This document shows, piece after piece, positions 59,933-64,000 of a stretch of DNA of 64,000 bases. The DNA is from Gottfriedia sp049568075 (lineage in GTDB: Bacteria; Bacillota; Bacilli; Bacillales; Bacillaceae_G). The stretch lies in NCBI GenBank assembly GCA_049568075.1, contig CP144911.1; one strand, given 5' to 3'. The position numbers were made by a program, and so were the translations under genes. Below the pieces are notes generated by a model. The model was not told the origin of the DNA, ran no database searches, and was given only the letters and a program-made list of their open reading frames with translations. The number at the start of each line of letters is the position of its first letter. Positions within the stretch are counted from its first letter, which is position 1.

Positions 59933-61204
59933 CTATTGCGCTATACCCTGTTGATTATCTCTAATCGCTACTTTTTCATCAAGTGAGCGATACATTAAAC
60001 CTGATAGTACAACTCCTGTTCCTAGAATGATAAAAAGCCATATTCCAAGTTTTAAATCAAATAAAAATCCACCTAATAAAGGTCCAAGAAATCCACCAAT
60101 CGTCCATTTCATACTACCAACCGCCATATAGGTCGCTCTTAAATCTTCAGGTGCAATATTCGCCACAAATGTCATTTGAACTGGCGACATGACCATTTCC
60201 CCAAATGTGTAGTAAATGAAGATCATTGCCAAGAAAAATAGAATTATCCACTTACCTAATCCAACTGTTAGTAATAATGGAGGTGCAAGGCCGATTGATA
60301 AAATACCTAAACCAAATAAAATGGTTCCATAAAACATCGTTTTTCCAATTGAACGATTCGATAAATAACTTGAAATCGGAAATTGCAAAAGAACAACTAA
60401 CAATCCATTAAGCGACATTAAAAATGGGTAAGGATTCCACATACCAAATTGAGATTGAAAGGTTTGTTTAAAATAAAGTGGAAGCATTCCCTCAATTTGA
60501 GAGAAACCCATTGAAATAATTACGCCTGTTGCCACGTAAAAAATTAATAATTTATCAGATCTAATGATTTTCATAACCTTTTTAAAAGGTATTTTCGTTA
60601 CTTCATTCTTTTCTTTAACATTCTTTTCTGCAGGAAGTGTTTCTTTTAATAGAATTAATTGTGCAATACTATAAAGCCCTAAAGTGATAGCTGCAATATA
60701 AAATAAACTGTCTTTTGAAAAGTAAACAATTGAACTTCCTAATAACGGACCGATCACAGTACCTACATTACTTCCAACCCTTAATAATCCATATGCTTCC
60801 GTTCTTTTCTCTGGTTCAGTAACATCAGCTACCATAGCAGAAGCTGCTGGACTAAAGAACGAGTTACTAATACCTAGTAAAATTGATAAAATTAAAAATG
60901 CTGTATAGCCTTCTGCTAAAGCAAAGGATACTAGAATAAGAGATGTTCCAAGCGTCGAAAAAACCATCATACGTTTTCGACCATATAAATCTGCGAGTCT
61001 ACCACCAGCCATCGAACCAAATAATGATGCTATAGGTGAAATTGACATAATAAATCCTACCTTTAGCATTGAATCAACTTTTCCTTCTAGGTAGAGTGCA
61101 AAAAATGGCATAAGCATCATCATTGCACTACTCGTTATCGTTTCACCAATCACTCGAATCCACACATTACGATCCATACCTTTTAACTTTTTAAAAAAAT
61201 TCAT
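59933..61204 (-). CDS. MFS transporter, probable drug exporter
   Basis: 423 residues with about 12 membrane segments. GGRLADLYGRKRMMVFSTLG between helices 2 and 3 is the MFS motif A, and LLRVGSNVGTVIGPLLGSSIVY matches the helix 5 antiporter-like motif. It resembles the YfmO/MdtH-type export proteins. Substrate unknown. The ATG lies a few bases after AGGAGG. Monocistronic: terminators follow and a gap precedes it. Confidence 0.85.
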   Translation of the reverse strand: MNFFKKLKGMDRNVWIRVIGETITSSAMMMLMPFFALYLEGKVDSMLKVGFIMSISPIASLFGSMAGGRLADLYGRKRMMVFSTLGTSLILVSFALAEGYTAFLILSILLGISNSFFSPAASAMVADVTEPEKRTEAYGLLRVGSNVGTVIGPLLGSSIVYFSKDSLFYIAAITLGLYSIAQLILLKETLPAEKNVKEKNEVTKIPFKKVMKIIRSDKLLIFYVATGVIISMGFSQIEGMLPLYFKQTFQSQFGMWNPYPFLMSLNGLLVVLLQFPISSYLSNRSIGKTMFYGTILFGLGILSIGLAPPLLLTVGLGKWIILFFLAMIFIYYTFGEMVMSPVQMTFVANIAPEDLRATYMAVGSMKWTIGGFLGPLLGGFLFDLKLGIWLFIILGTGVVLSGLMYRSLDEKVAIRDNQQGIAQ

Positions 61205-61320
61205 CCTTAAGCGGCACCTCCTAGTGCATCATAACTTCCATATTTAATCGTATCGGAAGAATTTTTAGTTTCAAATTACTTTATACTCGTATCCGATAAA
61301 ATATGTTATACAAAACAAAA

Positions 61321-61356
61321 GGGCGTTCAAATTGACTTATCGCCATTTGAACACCC
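61321..61356 (-). terminator. Terminator of the small membrane protein gene
   Basis: GTTCAAAT/ATTTGAAC stem extended by GGG/CCC across one mismatch, with T-rich tail on the minus strand. Confidence 0.7.
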
Positions 61357-61373
61357 ACTCTTTTTTTAAACTT

Positions 61374-61601
61374 TTAAACTTGTTCTTTTGAAGAAATTGA
61401 GAACATCAATCCCAAAAAAGTACCTAATAGAAATAAGGTTGAACAAGAGCCCATCAATACTATGCTCACCGTTAAGCTTACGCCCGTATGTAAGAAACCG
61501 CTTCCAGTGAAATATAGTAAAAAAAGAATAAGACCAATAAAAAAGGCAATACCAGAATATTGAGTATATGTTTCAACGATTTCATAATCAGTTCGCTTCA
61601 T
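61374..61601 (-). CDS. Small two-helix membrane protein
   Basis: 75 residues from the ATG at 61601 (MKRTDYEIVETYTQYSGIAFFIGLI), with AGGAGG 9 bp upstream; the longer frame has no signal. Two hydrophobic segments (about 17-32 and 40-66) separated by a short loop (TGSGFLHTG). No known family recognised. Its own terminator suggests a separate transcript. Confidence 0.65.
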   Translation of the reverse strand: MKRTDYEIVETYTQYSGIAFFIGLILFLLYFTGSGFLHTGVSLTVSIVLMGSCSTLFLLGTFLGLMFSISSKEQV

Positions 61602-61800
61602 AATGATTAACCTCCTGTTTTCATCTTTTTTGTGAATTGCAATACCTAATTTGTGACAACTTTGTGACACTTTTATATTAACACACTCATTTCGCAATTG
61701 TAAATATTTTCTGAAAACTTTTTAGGAAATATTTTGGACAATATTAAGAAACTAATAATGTGGTTAGACAAATAACATCCCCCTTCTATATAAACAAACA

Positions 61801-61830
61801 AAAAAAACCGAGACGACAGTCATCTCGGTT
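61801..61830 (-). terminator. Terminator of msrAB
   Basis: AACCGAGA/TCTCGGTT with a 9-nt loop and seven Ts on the minus strand. Confidence 0.8.
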
Positions 61831-61881
61831 CAAATTAAAATTATTTCAATTAGTTCGTACTTAGTTAAATATCCTTAGCGT

Positions 61882-62829
61882 CTATTTAAGAAAGATACTC
61901 TTATAATTACCATAGCCCTCTTCATCCATTTTTTCATATGGAACAAATCTTAGTGCCGCAGAATTTATGCAGTAGCGAAGGCCCTCGGGTCCAGGTCCAT
62001 CATCAAATACATGCCCTAGGTGCGAGTCAGCTTCAGAACTTCTGACTTCAATACGCAACATCCCATGGCTATAGTCCTTCTTCTCTTCAATTTCACCTTT
62101 TAGAATCGGCTTTGTAAAACTTGGCCATCCACAGCCTGAATCAAATTTGTCTAATGAACTAAATAAAGGAAGTCCTGATACGATATCAACATAAATTCCT
62201 TTTTCTTTATGATTCCAAAACTCATTTCTAAATGGTGGTTCAGTAGCATCTTCCTGAGTAACAGCATACTGAATTGGTGTTAGTTTTTGCTTAAGCTCCT
62301 CTTGGCCCGTTTTCCAGTGTTCCTTTAAAAATTTTTGACGACCAGATCCTTTAAAGTAAAGCTGGTAACGAACCGGGTGCTTTTTATAATAATGCTGATG
62401 ATATTCTTCTGCTTCATAAAATGGTTTTGCAGATAAAATTTCAGTCACAATTGGTTTCTTGAAAACGCCACTTTTCTCTAGTTTATCTTTCGAAGCTAAA
62501 GCTTGCTCTTTTTGATTTTCATTATGATAAAAAATTGCAGTTTTGTATGAACTACCTCGATCATTAAATTGCCCACCTACATCTGTTGGGTCAATTTGTT
62601 GCCAAAATAAGTCCAATAATTTTTCATACGGATAGACTTCTGGATCAAATGTAATTTGAACAGCTTCATAATGACCTGTTAAATGAGTGCATACTTCTTC
62701 ATATGTTGGGTTTTCTTTTTCCCCACCTGTATAGCCTGAAACAACTTTAATAATTCCGTCCTGTTGATCAAACGGTTTTACCATACACCAAAAACATCCA
62801 CCAGCAAATGTAGCCAATTCTGTGCCCAT
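61882..62829 (-). CDS. msrAB: Bifunctional methionine sulfoxide reductase MsrA-MsrB
   Basis: 315 residues from the ATG at 62829 (MGTELATFAGGCFWC), with GGAGGAG upstream. Residues 1-150 are MsrA with catalytic Cys12 in GGCFWC; residues about 170-315 are MsrB with KFDSGCGWPSFTKP, SHLGHVFDDGP and catalytic Cys in LRYCINSAALRF. The MsrB part lacks the CxxC zinc pair. It repairs both S and R methionine sulfoxides. Many Bacillus species have separate msrA and msrB genes; the fused form is also known. Confidence 0.94.
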   Translation of the reverse strand: MGTELATFAGGCFWCMVKPFDQQDGIIKVVSGYTGGEKENPTYEEVCTHLTGHYEAVQITFDPEVYPYEKLLDLFWQQIDPTDVGGQFNDRGSSYKTAIFYHNENQKEQALASKDKLEKSGVFKKPIVTEILSAKPFYEAEEYHQHYYKKHPVRYQLYFKGSGRQKFLKEHWKTGQEELKQKLTPIQYAVTQEDATEPPFRNEFWNHKEKGIYVDIVSGLPLFSSLDKFDSGCGWPSFTKPILKGEIEEKKDYSHGMLRIEVRSSEADSHLGHVFDDGPGPEGLRYCINSAALRFVPYEKMDEEGYGNYKSIFLK

Positions 62830-62980
62830 ACCTTTACTCCTCCTAAAAATTGTCATTAATTATATTTACCATATCTAGAAGGTGATATAAATATTTTTGC
62901 TTAAAAAAGTCCATTTGCTAACTTGAAAGAATTAAGATTTGTATGTAAACTTATACGATAATTACACAGGAGGATATAAG

Positions 62981-63370
62981 ATGTTAGAAGAATTTAAGAA
63001 GTTTGCTTTAAAAGGAAATGTACTTGATTTAGCAGTTGGGGTAATTATTGGGGGTGCTTTTGGTAAGATCGTATCTTCTTTAGTTGCTGATATAATGATG
63101 CCTATTTTTGCACTGATCATAGGAAAACAAAGCTTTTCTGCTTGGCATTATCATGAAATTAAATATGGCTCATTCATCCAAACAGTAGTCGACTTCCTTA
63201 TCATCTCAATTTCAGTATTTTTCTTTGTTAGATTAATTAATAGACTTTCATTTAGAAAGAAAGAAGCAGAAGAATCAAAACCTGTTGTTCCTACTAAAGA
63301 AGAAGCTCTACTTATTGAAATACGTGATTTACTAAAAGAACAGGTTTCAAATCAAAAAGGTATAAGCTAA
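62981..63370 (+). CDS. mscL: Large-conductance mechanosensitive channel
   Basis: 129 residues from the ATG at 62981, after AGGAGG. MLEEFKKFALKGNVLDLAVGVIIGGAFGKIVSSLVADIMMP is the MscL amphipathic N-terminus and first helix; the second helix is FLIISISVFFFVRLINRL, followed by a charged C-terminal bundle. Homopentamer that opens under hypo-osmotic shock. Its stop codon is inside its own terminator hairpin. Confidence 0.96.
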   Translation: MLEEFKKFALKGNVLDLAVGVIIGGAFGKIVSSLVADIMMPIFALIIGKQSFSAWHYHEIKYGSFIQTVVDFLIISISVFFFVRLINRLSFRKKEAEESKPVVPTKEEALLIEIRDLLKEQVSNQKGIS

Positions 63371-63386
63371 AAGCTTATACCTTTTT
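63354..63386 (+). terminator. Terminator overlapping the mscL stop codon
   Basis: Perfect 15-bp stem (63354-63368 with 63372-63386) with a 3-nt loop, ending in Ts. The mscL TAA lies in the loop region. Confidence 0.85.
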
Positions 63387-63406
63387 GATTTTAAGACAAT
63401 ATAAAA

Positions 63407-63439
63407 AACCTCGTACTATACTAAATATAATACGAGGTT
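63407..63439 (-). terminator. Terminator of the NlpC/P60 gene
   Basis: AACCTCGTA/TACGAGGTT with six Ts on the minus strand, 10 bp past the stop codon. Confidence 0.82.
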
Positions 63440-63448
63440 AATAAACTA

Positions 63449-64000
63449 TTAGAATTTTCCATAGCCTAAGAAGTGAGAACGAACCCAGCTATTACTTAAG
63501 CTGATTACGCTGATCCCTTTACTTCCAGCATGAACCATTTTATTTCCACCAATGTAAATACCCATATGTGAAGGACCATTAATATAAGTATTTTGTAAGA
63601 ATACTAGGTCACCAGGTTGTGGAGAGCTGATTTTTGTCGCATTGCTCCAATATGTTTTTACATTTCCACGTGAGATGCCATATCCATTATGTGAATATAC
63701 ATACCAGATGAAACCACTGCAATCGAAACCGCTTGGAGACGTTCCACCAAATACATAAGGTACACCTTGGAATTGTAAAGCATAATCTACAAGTGAGTTT
63801 CCAGTTGCTGCTGGACCATCATTATTTGAATCTGATTTAGGTTTTGAATTTGAATCTGAATTTGAACTAGAATTTGAACTAGATTTCGAATCAGAATTTG
63901 AACTAGATTTAGTAGCTGGCGTGCTAACGCTGTCATCTTCTTCATCATCGCTAGATAATGCAGCTAACTCAAGAGATTGTTGCTCAAGACGTTGAACTCT
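63449..64000 (-). CDS. NlpC/P60 D,L-endopeptidase, C-terminal part
   Basis: 184 codons are visible; the N-terminus lies beyond base 64000. The visible start (RVQRLEQQSLELAALSSDDEEDD) looks like the end of a coiled coil, then comes a Ser/Asn/Asp-rich linker of about 40 residues (SSSNSDSKSSSNSSSNSDSN). The NlpC/P60 domain follows: catalytic Cys in SGFDCSGFIWY, catalytic His in SHMGIYIGG, and the third residue near MVHAGSKGI. It cuts gamma-D-Glu-DAP bonds in peptidoglycan. The coiled coil plus single P60 domain suggests a CwlO-like growth autolysin rather than LysM-bearing LytE/LytF, but the missing N-terminus prevents certainty. Confidence 0.85.
   Translation of the reverse strand, partial: RVQRLEQQSLELAALSSDDEEDDSVSTPATKSSSNSDSKSSSNSSSNSDSNSKPKSDSNNDGPAATGNSLVDYALQFQGVPYVFGGTSPSGFDCSGFIWYVYSHNGYGISRGNVKTYWSNATKISSPQPGDLVFLQNTYINGPSHMGIYIGGNKMVHAGSKGISVISLSNSWVRSHFLGYGKF

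Overview
The window looks like chromosomal DNA of a low-GC, spore-forming Bacillaceae (Bacillus sensu lato). The evidence is AT-rich intergenic DNA, sigma-A promoters with TTGACA/TATAAT elements, strong AGGAGG ribosome binding sites, a CIRCE/groESL operon, the spore-cortex gene cmpA, a ydcC-type lipoprotein, and gene order familiar from Bacillus subtilis (groEL-groES-ydiL, rex, ydiF, gcp-rimI-tsaB-tsaE next to an rRNA operon with Met/Asp tRNAs; ddl-murF-cshA-acpS-ydcC-alr-ndoAI-ndoA-ydcI-ydcK). Genus and species cannot be fixed from the sequence. Most genes lie on the minus strand.

Layout. 1-4310: partial methyltransferase, a MutS2-like ATPase without a Smr domain, a small secreted protein and a nonsense-disrupted gene. 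4430-9410: first rRNA operon (5S-23S-16S as written, all minus). 9593-14644: glycerol regulon glpP-glpF-glpK-glpD with a cre site and two GlpP-type leader terminators. 14704-18750: pbuG-type permease and guaA, each behind its own guanine-class purine riboswitch. 18795-22900: paired SMR exporters, a phage-type amidase, a coiled-coil protein, a divergent ATP-dependent DNA ligase and a nearly empty stretch. 22871-31500: groESL with CIRCE, ydiL, rex, ydiF, then a DnaA-box cluster and the tsaE-tsaB-rimI-tsaD operon. 31773-37470: second rRNA operon, transcribed with three upstream tRNAs (Arg, Pro, Gly) and followed by fMet and Asp. 37844-40261: cardiolipin synthase and a secreted VanX-like dipeptidase. 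40302-45340: fructoselysine operon frlC-frlA-frlB-frlD-frlR of the E. coli gene type. 45436-47420: nine-gene tRNA cluster containing a duplicated tRNA-Gln embedded in a five-copy repeat. 47426-53300: sprT, cmpA, a deletion-damaged tex, the ndoAI/ndoA toxin-antitoxin, alr and ydcC. 53612-64000: acpS, uvsE, cshA, murF, ddl, an MFS exporter, a small membrane protein, msrAB, mscL and the end of a NlpC/P60 hydrolase.

How the parts work together. glpP, glpF, glpK and glpD make a glycerol uptake and oxidation module; both leaders carry GlpP-type terminators, so glycerol 3-phosphate should relieve attenuation, and a cre site overlaps the glpF -35 box. pbuG and guaA are both switched by guanine at the RNA level. 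The frl genes import fructoselysine, interconvert its epimer, phosphorylate it and release lysine plus glucose 6-phosphate under a GntR regulator. alr, ddl and murF supply and use D-Ala-D-Ala for peptidoglycan. The tsa genes make the t6A tRNA modification beside large tRNA clusters.

The most notable points are the repeat array interleaved with duplicated tRNA-Gln genes, the DnaA-box cluster beside tsaD, an internal deletion with frameshift in tex, the E. coli-type frl operon with a repeated operator-like motif, a DNA ligase with altered motifs I and III, and a 20-bp tRNA-fMet fragment beside the second 5S gene. I found no CRISPR array, transposase or prophage.
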